64,000 nt of DNA. Source: Heloderma charlesbogerti (lineage: Eukaryota; Chordata; Lepidosauria; Squamata; Helodermatidae). Location of the stretch: the NCBI GenBank assembly GCA_026122225.1, contig JANEZZ010002240.1, positions 1,302,001-1,366,000 of the forward strand, read 5' to 3'. Shown piece by piece: positions 34,033-43,371 of the stretch; the first letter of the stretch is position 1, and each line of letters begins with the position of its first letter. Under the pieces are notes generated by a model. It saw only the letters and a list, made by a program, of their open reading frames with translations. It had not been told where the DNA came from and did no database searches. The position numbers were made by a program, and so were the translations under genes.

Positions 34033-34559
34033 TAGGGATGGTATGGATGCCTGACTGGGTCTGGGAGTCCATCAGGCTCCTCGCCTTCCTGTGCCCCCAG
34101 AACACACCCACTGAGCCTCTGGCCTCACTCAACCCACTTTTGTCCTCCTGGACATTCCTCGCACTCACCAGGACCCATCCATGAGCACCCACTATTTTGC
34201 TGAGCTTATTTTTAAGGAAAAAATGGAGGCCATTAAAAATATGCATATTTAAATATGAGCAAATTTGGGCTGGGAAAGCTTGATATATGCAATATTAGAG
34301 GCATAAATGTCCCTTTGCATATATCAAGCTTTCCCAGCCTGAATTTGTGCATATTTAAATACATGCATTTTAATTACCTCCATTTTTCCCATAAAAATAA
34401 GCTTGGCAAAATGGCAGGTGCTCACAGACAGGATCTATGGTGAGTGCGGATGCTTGTCAAGCTTTGGGGGCTCAAGCTGGGTCCGGGACAGCTTGAGCGG
34501 GGGCAACGTTTCAGCGGGCACCCTCCAATACTGGGCGGGGCTGGGTTCATCCATCCCTA
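34033..34559. mobile_element. hAT AT-cored foldback element, type 2 (copy C)
   Basis: 527 bp; tips TAGGGATGGTATGG and CATCCATCCCTA. The right flank CTTATGAC matches the left flank CTTATATGAC if two bases were inserted in the left copy. The core folds back: ATATGCATATTTAAATATGA and GGCTGGGAAAGCTTGATATA mirrored by TATATCAAGCTTTCCCAGCC and GTGCATATTTAAATAC. Donor-like GGTGAGT in the right arm (34,439) and its complement in the left arm (34,164). Confidence 0.8.
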
Positions 34560-34794
34560 CTTATGACATCCCCAGCGGCATCCAGCTGACCACTGCTGGA
34601 AACAGGGTGCTTGGGCTAGATCAGCGGGGGACAGCTTCAGGCTTTCAGGATCTACTTCCATGGTGTTACAGTGGTTCCAGTCCTACCTGCGAGGTCGATT
34701 TCAGAGAGTAACATTAGGTGACTATTCCTCGCTTGGCCCCTTGGCAATTGAGCTATGGGGTTCCGCAGGGTACCATATTCTCCCCAACATTGTT

Positions 34795-34995
34795 TAACAT
34801 CTGTATGAAACCACTGGAAGTGGCCATTAGGAGATTTGGAGCTAAATGCCATCAGTATGGTCTATATGAAGCTATGATATGATATGATATCATATATGAT
34901 CTATATGAAGCTATGATCTATTTGGAGCTAAATGCCATCAACATGATCTATATGAAACCACTGGAAGCGGTCATTAGGGGATTTGGAACCAAGTG
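34795..34995 (+). repeat. Local duplication within L2-type copy 3
   Basis: The block AACATCTGTATGAAACCACT / GAGCTAAATGCCATCAGTAT (34,797-34,858) recurs as ATCTATATGAAACCACTGGA / ACCAAGTGCCATCAGTATGC (34,938-35,004), with ATGATATGATATGATATCAT and a third partial copy (GGAGCTAAATGCCATCAACA) between them. The duplication adds sequence just before the YADD codons. Confidence 0.8.
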
Positions 34996-35156
34996 CCATC
35001 AGTATGCTGATGACATGCAGCTCTATCTCCCTGAATCTGGAGAGGCTGGGCAAGTCTTGGATCAGTGCCTAAACTCAGTAATGGGCTGGATGAGGGCCAA
35101 TAAACTGAAGCTGAATCCTAGCAAGAGGGAAGCTCTGTGGGTGAGTGGTTCCCAAG

Positions 35157-35678
35157 TAGGGGTGTACAAAACCCCACTAACCTGGCTCCTCTGGGAGCCA
35201 GGGGGGGGGAGGCGATCCAGTCCGCAGAGCCGCCGGCCAGGCCAATCCGCAGAGGGGCCCCCATCAGCTGCCAGGCTGCTGCGGCCGCAAATGGCGTCCT
35301 GCGTAGGGGACGCCATTTGCGTCCCTACACTAGGCCATGATAGGCTATGTATATATTTACATAGCCTTTCACGGCTAAAGCAGGGACACAAATGGTGCCC
35401 CCTACGCCATTTGCGTCCCTGCTTTAGCCGTGATAGGCTACATAAATATTTATGTAGCCTGTCACGGCTACAGCAGGGATGCAAATGGCAGCCACTACGA
35501 TGGCCGCCATTTGCAGCCGCAGCAGCCTGGAAGAACTGGAGCCACTGCTGGAGCCACTGCCAGAGCCGCCGCCAGGTAGGTCTATTCTGGGGATTTCGGG
35601 GGGTGGTGGAGGGGGGTAGTCCGTTCCGCCATGGACTCTGGGGGGTGGAGTCCGTGGCGGAATTCTCCAACATCCCTA
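35157..35678. mobile_element. hAT hairpin-array element, type 1 (copy D), inside L2-type copy 3
   Basis: 522 bp; tips TAGGGGTGTACAAAACCCC and CTCCAACATCCCTA. Flanks TTCCCAAG and TTCCTGAG match at 6 of 8, both differences transitions. Host L2 coding words resume directly after it (GAGGGAAGCTCTGTGGGTGA before; GATGGGTGCATTGCCTGTTC after). Hairpins: P2 35,287-35,324, P1 35,337-35,376, P2 35,387-35,424, P1 35,431-35,467, P2 35,477-35,516. Confidence 0.85.
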
Positions 35679-36160
35679 TTCCTGAGTCCAGGAGATGGGT
35701 GCATTGCCTGTTCTGGATGGGGTTGCACTCCCTCTGAAAGATCTGGTCTGTAGTTTGGAGGTACTCCTAGATCCATCATTGTCGCTAGAGGCCCAAGTGG
35801 TCACTACAGCTCAGAGTGTCTTTTACCAGCTTCGGCTGGTTCGCCAGCTATGACCTCTCCTGGACAGGGATAGCTTAGCCACAGTGGTACAGGCATTAGT
35901 AACCTCAAGACTGGATTACTGCAACACGCTTTATGTGGGGCTGCCCTTGTGGCTGGTTCAGAAGCTGGAGCTAGTGCAGAATGCAGCAGCTTCACTGTTG
36001 TCAGGAGCTTCCCCTTTTCAGCATGTAACTCCTCTGCAGAGGGAACTGCACTGGCTGTCTATTCGCTACCGGGCCAGGTTTAAGGTATTAGTACAAAGCC
36101 CTAAACAACTTGGGACCAGGATACCTGAGAGAGCGCCTCCTCCTTTACCAACCTGCCCAG

Positions 36161-36625
36161 TAGGGATGGCAGAGAATTCCACCATGGACGCCAATGAGGC
36201 CGGATTCTTTAGAATCCCCTGGAGTCCTTGGCGGAGCACTCACCTCCACCTCCCCATGGAATCCATCTGGGTCGGATCCATCTCGGCGTCGATCCTGCGG
36301 AGCTAGCCACCTGCTCCACATCACTGGCAAATGTCGATACAGCTGGCAGCCATTGCTATGCCATATCACTGTGCTAAGTAAGTCTCCAGACGCAAATGGC
36401 TTAGTGGGCGCCATTTGTAGCCGTAAATCTGGTAGATTAGCCTAAAAGCAGCCATTTACGGCTGCATTTAGGTTAATCTACCAGCTTTATGGCCACAAAT
36501 GGTGCCCACTACACCATTTGCATCCCTGTTTTTTGATGTGATAGGCTACACAAATATTTGCATAGCCTATCGTGTCAAAAAACAGGGACGCAAATGGTGT
36601 CCACTATGCCATTTGCATCCCTGTT
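36161..36625. mobile_element. hAT hairpin element (copy E), right tip lost
   Basis: Left tip TAGGGATGGCAGAGAATTCC with GAGGCCGGATTCTTTAGAAT as in copy B2. Palindromes at 36,390-36,422 (CGCAAATGGCTTAGTGGGCG), 36,425-36,489 (around AGCCATTTACGGCTGC with TAGATTAGCC arms), P1-like 36,535-36,578, and P2-like 36,588-36,620. Ends in CATTTGCATCCCTG without CATCCCTA; L2-type sequence follows. Confidence 0.75.
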
Positions 36626-36920
36626 CACGCTTGCTCCTGGTGGTTCCACATGGACCTATGGCCCAGTTGGAGTCTACCAGGAAGAGAGCCTTCAGTGTGG
36701 TGGCCCCCTTCCTGTAGAATTCCCTGCCTTTGGAGGTCAGGCAGGAGCAAACATTGTGTTGCTTTGGGCACCTCCTGAAGACGTTATTATTTTGATTATA
36801 TCTGTTCTTTTAAAATGTTTTAATTATTTTAATTTGGGGGTTTTATTCTTTTATCTTGCTGTTCACCACAAGATCTTTGATGTGGAGTGGTATATAAATA
36901 TTGTAAATAAATAAATAAAT

Positions 36921-37317
36921 GATCCACCACCTGGAGCCATGTGCAAAGTCATGGATTAGGTGAGTGGGCGAACACTAAGAATTAAGTAATGGGTGCTCAG
37001 CCTGGAAATCTGTGATCAGTACCAGAACCAACCTCATAAGTCTTTTCACACAAAATCCCACTTCTAGTTTCCCCCCAAACATTATTTTTCATCACCCATG
37101 GGGTGATGTGTGTGTGTGTGTGGGGGGGCTCTTTAGTTGCTGGTAGTGAGTTACCAGTATTGTTAGACAACTGAGTCAGAAAACCCGCAGATCTACTGCA
37201 ATTCTCCCAGCACTCTACCAGTAGATCCTTATCTACTTTCTGCAAATCCCTGGACTAGATGGACCCTTGATTTGACTGAGCAAGGCTATTTTAGTGTTCT
37301 TAACCTGTACCCAAAGG
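36921..37317. other. Unassigned, with a short (GT)n
   Basis: GT/G run at 37,107-37,127. No gene. Confidence 0.45.
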
Positions 37318-37826
37318 TAGGGATGTGTGAACACACCCCAGCTTGGGTTCTCTGTGTGCCCGCTGAAGTGCCACACCCCCTCGCCCCTCCCGCCCGGACC
37401 TGTGCTCAAGCCCCCAAGAGCTTGGCAAGTCACCCACATTCACCCCATGCCCATTCAATGAGCGCCCACCATTTTGTCATCTCTTTTTTTGGCAGAAAAA
37501 AGGGGGTTTAAAATGCACATATTTAAATATGCACAGTTTGGGGCCGGGAAAGCTTAATATACACAATATTAGAGGCATAATGTCTCTAATATTGTGCATA
37601 TTAAGCTTTCCCAGCCCCAAACTGAGCATATTTAAATATGTGCATTTTTAAACCCCCTTTTTCCACACACAAAAAGGAGGCAAAATGGCAGGCGCTCGCT
37701 GGACAGAGTCGCAGTGAATCCTGGAGGGTGCGAGCAAGGGCAGGGGCTCAGTGGGTGCGGTCCAGGGGTTGCGGGGGGGGAGCTTGATGGACTCCCAGAC
37801 CCAGTCAGGTGCCTGCAACATCCCTA
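37318..37826. mobile_element. hAT AT-cored foldback element, type 2 (copy C2)
   Basis: 509 bp; tips TAGGGATGTGTGAAC and CTGCAACATCCCTA. Flanks CCCAAAGG and CCCACAGG match at 7 of 8. The core is a strong foldback (GCACATATTTAAATATGCAC, GGGAAAGCTTAATATACACA, centre TATTAGAGGCATAATGTCTC). The right arm (GGGTCTGGGAGTCCATCAAG in complement) matches the left arm of copy C, so C2 lies in opposite orientation. Confidence 0.85.
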
Positions 37827-37935
37827 CCCACAGGTCATGCGCAGCTTAGCTAGCACACCTTCTCCCCCATGCCTGGTTGACCTCCCTATAGTTCCCTCCT
37901 TTTACTAGCACCAGGTGGTGCAACACAGGCTGAAT

Positions 37936-38110
37936 CATAAGAACATAAGAAGAGCCCTGCTGGATCAGACCAAGGGTCCACGTAGTCCAGTATTCTGTTC
38001 ATACAGTGGCTGACCAGCTGTCAACGGGAGACCCACAAGCAGGACATGAGTGCAACAGCATCCTCCCACCCATGTTCCCCAGCAACTGGTGTACATAGCC
38101 TCTGAGACTG
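37936..38110 (-). pseudogene. CR1 LINE 3' tail, minus strand
   Basis: ATAAGAACATAAGAAGAGCC, GCTGGATCAGACCAAGGGTC, GTGGCTGACCAGCTG and CCAGCAACTGGTGTACATAG match the first 200 bases of the CR1 at 27,850 in the same orientation. Truncated. Confidence 0.8.
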
Positions 38111-38213
38111 GGAGTAACATAACCTCTAGGTTCCAGGTTCAGGACCTGCCACAAGTTTGTGCAAGCCTCAATGTTGATCCAATGGATCACTCTCGAAAAG
38201 GTGTGGGTCCCAC

Positions 38214-38575
38214 TGGATTTGAGGTGCTGGAGAAGACTCTGACGAGTCCCCTGGACTGCAAGGAGGTCAAACCAGTCCATCCTAAAGGAAATCAACCCTG
38301 ACTGCTCACTGGAAGGACAGATCCTGAAGCTGAAGCTCAACTATTCTGGCCACCTAATGCGAAGAGAAAACTCCCTGGAAAAGACCCTGATGCTGGGAAA
38401 GACTGAAGGCAAGAGGAGAAGGGGATGGCAGAGGATGAGATGGCTAGATAGCATCACGGATGCAATGAATATGGACTTGAGCACACTCCGGGAGAGAGCG
38501 CAGGACAGGAAGGCCTGGCGTGCTATGGTCCATGGGGTCATGAAGAGTCGGACACGACTGAACGACTGAACAACA
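38214..38575 (+). pseudogene. BovB (RTE) LINE 3' end
   Basis: Plus-strand frame matching the C-terminus of the BovB ORF2 at 55,720-56,067: LKLKLNYSGHLMRREN, LMLGKTEGKRRRGWQR and MDLSTLRERAQDRKAW, ending in the typical SRTRLND followed by a stop and ACTGAACAACAA. About 360 bp of a 5'-truncated copy; close to the copy at 52.6 kb in sequence. Confidence 0.9.
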
Positions 38576-39469
38576 ATTGGCAACTAAATCAGCAGAGAGC
38601 GGGACAAAAAACCCACCCATTAAAATATTATCAAAGGATATCATCCTGATAAAAGGTGCAGATTTCTTCAACCAATAAGTCAATTCTGAGATGGGAGTAT
38701 TCTAAAATGATGCCTCCCTAGAGGAAACCCTTGGCTCTCTCTTCCTGTTTTTATCCTTTAATCTGGACACAATAAAAGACAGAAAAAAGGATCACCAGTC
38801 AGAGCAAAATGCTGACGTTGGGTGGGAGCTGCTGCTGATGGCAAAAAAAAAAAAAAATGGTTCACTTGCTAAAGTATATTGAGAGGGGATAGGAGGAAAT
38901 GAGAAATGTTTCACCTGTCTGTTTCTTGAATCACTTGGCGTTTCACAAAGCTTTCTTCATGTCTCCTTTATTATGTTGTTCTTTCTAGCTTTTGTTTTCC
39001 CGGATGAGAAGACATTTCTAGGTTTATGTTAGTCATGTCAAAATAATTCAGTTGAAACCAAGAGAGAGTGTATGGCAAGTGGAGAATCTTGATGAATTTA
39101 TTATTGGAGTAATTGATAAAAGTCCTTAAATTTCCCAGTAGAAAATCCAGTGAAAGAGCAGAAGAGAGAGCAATCATTTCGACTTTCACCCTTTTGCTTG
39201 CTTTGGGCATAGCCAACATTTCCACTGAATGGAGAGTGAAATGATAAAGGTCTGTTGTCTAAATTTTTTATAAGGAAAATTAGAGGTCTTATAGAGGTCT
39301 GGCTTGAGTTCCTTATGTCAGTGAAAAAGTGATATAGTCAATAACTAACTTAGTCATAAACACGACTAACTTAAGTTCCATTAATTTCAGTGGGTCTACT
39401 CTAAGTATCACTAAATCTGGATCCAACCCACTGGAGCTGTTAGTGTCAAAATACCAGAAAGAAGCTCCT

Positions 39470-39509
<40 letters not shown>

Positions 39510-39834
39510 TCATCCAGAGGATATTAATCTTAACTCTACTGAAGTCAGTAGAAGTACTCATTATTTTAAAATGGATCAAGGTTGTGCTCAGAAATCCTTA
39601 GAAACTGTTAATTGTCATTGCCCCTACTGTGAAACTTAAATAAAAAAACCAGTTCCTCTCTAGCAAGATAAAATTCAACTGAATGTCTTCATGGAATCCA
39701 CTATGCATATGTGTATATGTGCTTAGGACTCTGTCTCTCTTCACATGATTTAGAACCCTGGAAAATGAAAATCAGGATTCCAGATCACACACAGAGGGAG
39801 CTCTATGTACTTGTACTCCCTGCAGGCTTTATTT
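38576..39834. other. Unassigned, with a (CTTT)n
   Basis: (TTTC)n at 39,469-39,511, an A-run at 38,842-38,856; otherwise unique DNA. Words around 39,372-39,425 (AGTTCCATTAATTTCAGTGG; GTCTACTCTAAGTATCACTA) are typical of diffuse squamate repeats but have no ends here. Confidence 0.45.
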
Positions 39835-40078
39835 GTTTGTTTGTTTGTTTGATTGTTACATTTATATCCTGCCTTTTCCTCTTTCACAATGAATCCCAAG
39901 GTGGCCTATATGGTCCTCCTCCTCTCCATTTTATCCTCACAACTCCCCTGTGGGGTAGGTTAGGCTGAGAGACAGTGACCAGCCAAAAGTGAGTTGCGTG
40001 GCCAAGTGGGGACTAGAACCTGGGTCTCCCAAGTCCCAGTGCATCACTCTAACCACTACACCACAACACATTCAACTG
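39835..40078 (-). repeat. tRNA-derived (MIR-like) SINE, minus strand
   Basis: In reverse complement this has a tRNA-like head (GTGGTGTAGTGGTTAGAGTG, then GGTTCTAGTCCCCACTTGGC), a core (CTCACCTGTCTCTCAGCC-like), the AGGATAAAATGGAGAGGAGG body and a TATAAATGTAACAATCAAAC tail. Same family as 45,093, opposite strand. (GTTT)n tail at 39,832-39,852. Confidence 0.8.
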
Positions 40079-40486
40079 AACATGCCTAGTGTCCGTCCCC
40101 CCCGCCGGGTGGGTTCATTCGCCTTGGGTAGAGAGGTGCCTTTTTCTCCCTTTCTCATAAGACTAGAACTCACGCTCACCCAATGAAGCTGGATCACGGG
40201 AGATTCAGACAGACCAAAGGAAATACTTCTTCATACAGTGCATGAACTATGAAATTCACTGCCACAAGATGTAGTAATGGCCACCACTTCAGACAGCTTT
40301 AAAAGTGGATTAGATAAATTCATGGCAGATAAAGCTGTTATTGGCTGCTACTTATGATAGCTATATGTTGTCTCCAGGATTAGTGGTACCATCCCTCCTA
40401 ATATCAGTTGCTGGGGAGCAACAGAGAGAAATGGCTGTTGTCCCCATGTCCCACTGTATGGTTTCCCATAGGCATCTGGTTGAAAC

Positions 40487-42149
40487 TAGAGCTGTGAGCA
40501 CGTGGCCTCTTGAAATTCGGCTAGGGATGGTGGAGAATTTCTCCACGAATCTCCAGGAGGCCGAATGCCAACGCATTTGGCCCCCCGAAATTGTTGGGGA
40601 AATTCTCCGCCACCCCCCACCACCCCCCTGGATGGGACTTACCTCCTTCGAATGTCCCTCTCGGCAGCGGGTCCTGGTGGCATTTCGGCGGCATTTCGGC
40701 GGGGGCGGGGCGGCGGCCGGTCTTCCAACCGGCTGCCGCCACCGCCATTACAAAGTAAAGTTAAAAAAAAAACACGTGATAGGCTACGTAACGATTTACG
40801 TAGCCTATCACGGCTAGATTTCCAAAGTCAGCCGTGATAGGCTACGTATATCGTTACGTAGCCTATCACAGCTGACTTTTTTTGGGGGGGGGAAAGCGTG
40901 TACGCAAATGGCGGCACCCATGGGCGCCGCTATTTGCGTTCCTTATTTGGGCAGGACTATTGCATTGCCCTTATTTTCGCCGTAGTCTACGTAAATCTTT
41001 ATGTAGACTACCCCTGCCCAAATAAGGAACTCAAATGGCGGCGCCCATGGGCACCGCCATTTGCGTACGTGCTTTTTTTTTTCCCAAAGTCAGCCGTGAT
41101 AGGCTACGTAACGATATACGTAGCCTATCACGGCTGACTTTGAAAATCTAGCCATGATAGGCTACGTAAATCGTTACGTAACCTATCACGTTTTTTTTTT
41201 TAACTTTACTTTTTTTATTTCGCAGCCAGGGAGACAGGGCGCTCCCCCCCAGCCTGAATTTCGGCAGCGAGGGATGGGGCACCTCCCCCCCAGCCTGAAT
41301 TTTGGCCGGGAGGGGCGGGCCGCCTCCTCCCCAACAAGAATTTCGGGGGGAGAATCGGAGCGCCTCCCCCCACCACGAAGCAAGCTGCGGGACCAGGCAA
41401 GGGACTTTCATCCATCCTTAGAAATTCTCCACCTTACTTGTGGGCAGAGACATTTAGGAGACAATTTCACCGGATTTCTCCAAGGGGAGGAGAAATTCTC
41501 TGCAGTTTCTCCCAGCTAGGGCTCCCCACTGGCAGAGCTTGTAGCACAGCTTATTTCTTTTTTTCCTAAGGGGTTTGGGAGTTTTTGTGCTGCCACAGCA
41601 TCAACTGTTTTGACAGGCCTGCCCCCATTTTGCACCCCCTGCAACGCAGGAGGTGGCAATGTTGTGTCAGTCTCCAGGGATGAGGTGGACTTGGTGTCCT
41701 GCCAAAATCTGTCCTCCAATTTCCTGAAAGTTTTCTCCCCAATGAAAGAGGCTTCCATTGTTCTGCCTCATTCAGGATGTTTTATAATGTATTTTTGTGG
41801 TGTTTTTGAGCTTATCTGATCACAGGCTGCCTGCATGTCCTGATCTGAAAAAGCCCCAAGGGAGGAATTACCTCATGGTGCCTTAAACTGGGCTTTTATT
41901 GGAGTGTAGGGAGCTGAGGAGGCTACAGGCTGCCAGCGAGATTATTGTAGAATGAAAAACAGGACACTTTTGCTCACTCCTCAGCCACCTCCTAAGTAAG
42001 GTAAGCCCAAGAAACCCAACTCCACCCCCATGAGAATTTCTCCGAAATTTCTTCACCACTGAATTTCTTTTCGAAAGCAATTTCTTTTGTATCAAATTGA
42101 ATGAGAATGGTCCAAAAAAAATGTGGGAGAAATTTTTTGCACAGCAATA
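40487..42149. mobile_element. hAT element with TAGAGCTGTG tips (copy R) inside CR1
   Basis: Left tip TAGAGCTGTGAGCAC, right tip complement TATTGCTGTGCAAA. Perfect 8-bp duplication GTTGAAAC (40,479-40,486 and 42,150-42,157). About 760 bp once the nested copy F is removed. No transposase frame. Repeated words AGGAGAAATTCTCTGCAG, GAGAATTTCTCC and TCTTGAAATTCGG suggest hairpin-prone subterminal DNA. A different hAT lineage from the TAGGGATG group; a tip like it appears at 7,471. Confidence 0.75.
40522..41420. mobile_element. hAT hairpin-array element, type 1 (copy F), nested in copy R
   Basis: Left tip TAGGGATGGTGGAG, right tip degraded to CATCCATCCTTA. The right flank GAAATTCT matches GAAATTCG two bases left of the left tip, a plausible aged duplication. 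Mirrored hairpins: P1 40,776-40,813, P1 40,833-40,871, P2 40,902-40,939, P3-like 40,968-41,011, P2 41,032-41,068, P1 41,095-41,134, P1 41,152-41,190. ACTTACCT at 40,638 is the complement of an outward AGGTAAGT. Confidence 0.85.
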
Positions 42150-42225
42150 GTTGAAACAGGGTGGTGGACTAGGTAAGCCTTTGGTCTGATCCAGCAGGGC
42201 TCTTCTTACGTTCATATGTTCAGTG

Positions 42226-42363
42226 GTCAGAACTCTCTCTTGCTTGTTATCCACCCATGTGCACCCAGTTAAGCTTTGGAGTACCTCCTTCAGTATGTAG
42301 GGTACCCAAGTGGCTATAACAGGAGAGAAGAAGGTCCAGTTTCCATGAGAACAGTTTAGAAGA
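42226..42363. other. Unassigned spacer
   Basis: Nothing recognised. Confidence 0.35.
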
Positions 42364-42497
42364 GCCTTCCCCAATGTGACACCATTCAAATATTTTGGAC
42401 AATGCTCCCACTATCCTTGACCATTGGCCATTGACTGGAGCTGATGGTACCTCCAGTCCAAAACAACTGGGGAGCACCACATTGGGGAAGGCTGGTT
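42364..42497. mobile_element. W-family palindromic MITE (copy W4)
   Basis: AGCCTTCCCCAATGTGAC and AATATTTTGGACAATGCT mirrored by CCAGTCCAAAACAACTGG and CACATTGGGGAAGGCT. One long hairpin of 134 bp. Confidence 0.75.
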
Positions 42498-42984
42498 TAG
42501 AGCAGTCTTTATATGCACCACATCTTTTAACCACATACACATGCCATGATGTAGAAGCTCAAACCATTTTTGCACCCCCAGCATGCACTCACATAGGAAA
42601 AGATATCCATGCGTGATCAGTCTGAATTTAGACAGTGATCAAGGACCCATTAAAAGGCTTGCCTCAAGGTCCGCTGCACATCCCATCCATATTCAGCTGG
42701 AGAAATCAACCTCAGCTGACCTCCTTTGCCCAGGAAAGAGCAATATATCCATCTTGTTTCCCTTCTAGCTGCATGACTCAGACATTCAGAACAGGAGGAT
42801 TTGTTAACAACTGTCAATCTTTGAGAAAGGGCACCAGGATACATTGATAGGACAAGCCTGATCTTGAGCTGTGCTGAGCTGGTTCCATGAGGGAAGGTTC
42901 TTCAAAAGGTATCGAACATTGAATGGACACAAACTCTTCCATTGAAAGAAAGAAATCCACCTGTGAGGTGCCTAGTATTTCCAT
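42498..42984. other. Unassigned; no gene seen
   Basis: Unique DNA, short frames only. Confidence 0.4.
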
Positions 42985-43205
42985 CAGCGGAGGCTGGTGG
43001 CTGCGATTTCAGTAGGGCTATGAATCCATTCTGGGTTTCAGTCAGAACCAGCCAGAGTTCTAAAGGAGGGATCCAAGGTGCTAAACCTATTTTGGGGGGT
43101 AAGGTTTAGCACTTCAGATAGCTCCTTTGGACTTCCAGCTGGATCTGACTGAAACCCGAAATGGATCCATAGCCCTACCAAAATTGGAGCCATCAGCCTC
43201 CCCTG
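42985..43205. mobile_element. Palindromic MITE (CAGTGGAGGCTGGTGG family), full copy
   Basis: CAGCGGAGGCTGGTGGCTGC, AATCCATTCTGGGTTTCAGT and AACCAGCCAGAGTTCTAA are mirrored by CTTTGGACTTCCAGCTGG, ACTGAAACCCGAAATGGATC and GGAGCCATCAGCCTCCCCTG. Third member of the family. Confidence 0.8.
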
Positions 43206-43254
43206 TTTTCCAGGACCAGTGGTCTTTAGGCAAACCAGGAAGCTTGATACTTAC

Positions 43255-43261
<7 letters not shown>

Positions 43262-43303
<42 letters not shown>
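43262..43303. repeat. (GT)n microsatellite
   Basis: Uninterrupted GT run of about 42 bp. The Cys/Val-rich frames here are artefacts. Confidence 0.95.
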
Positions 43304-43304
<1 letters not shown>

Positions 43305-43371
43305 TGGGTGGGTCAGCATTTGTGATTCAGCTCGGAATAAGGTGGGCAAGCAAGGCGCCAAAGCGATGCAC

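Larger units (their letters stand above)
34625..36920 (+). mobile_element. L2-type LINE, 5'-truncated (copy 3), broken by two hAT insertions
   Basis: Order of parts: GTTACAGTGGTTCCAGTCCT (RT, 34,667), the GVPQG region as GGGGTTCCGCAGGGTACC (34,757), ATGCTGATGACATGCAGC (catalytic YADD, 35,002-35,013), hAT copy D, the SLGVxLD region (35,750), SRLDYCNTLYVGLP-like frame (35,884-36,000), LHWLSIRYRARFKVL, hAT copy E, then the C-terminal and 3' UTR to an (AATA)n tail. Multiple frame breaks. Much older than copies 1 and 2. A local duplication near 34,800-34,990 is described separately. Confidence 0.85.
40196..42225 (+). pseudogene. CR1 LINE 3' end, split by a hAT insertion
   Basis: Left part 40,196-40,486 (TTCAGACAGACCAAAGGAAA, GCAGATAAAGCTGTTATTGG, GTTTCCCATAGGCATCTGGT) and right part 42,158-42,225 (AGGGTGGTGGACTAGGTAAG, CTGATCCAGCAGGGCTCTTC, TACGTTCATATG) join into one CR1 tail, the complement of the start of 27,850. 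The 8-mer GTTGAAAC is duplicated at the join, marking the insertion of the element at 40,487. Confidence 0.8.

Noticed and set aside
35062..35673. 203-codon minus-strand frame across copy D
   Set aside because: It spans the hairpin array and part of the L2 sequence on the wrong strand; repeated RDRLxKYxxSLS phrases are translations of the P1 hairpins.
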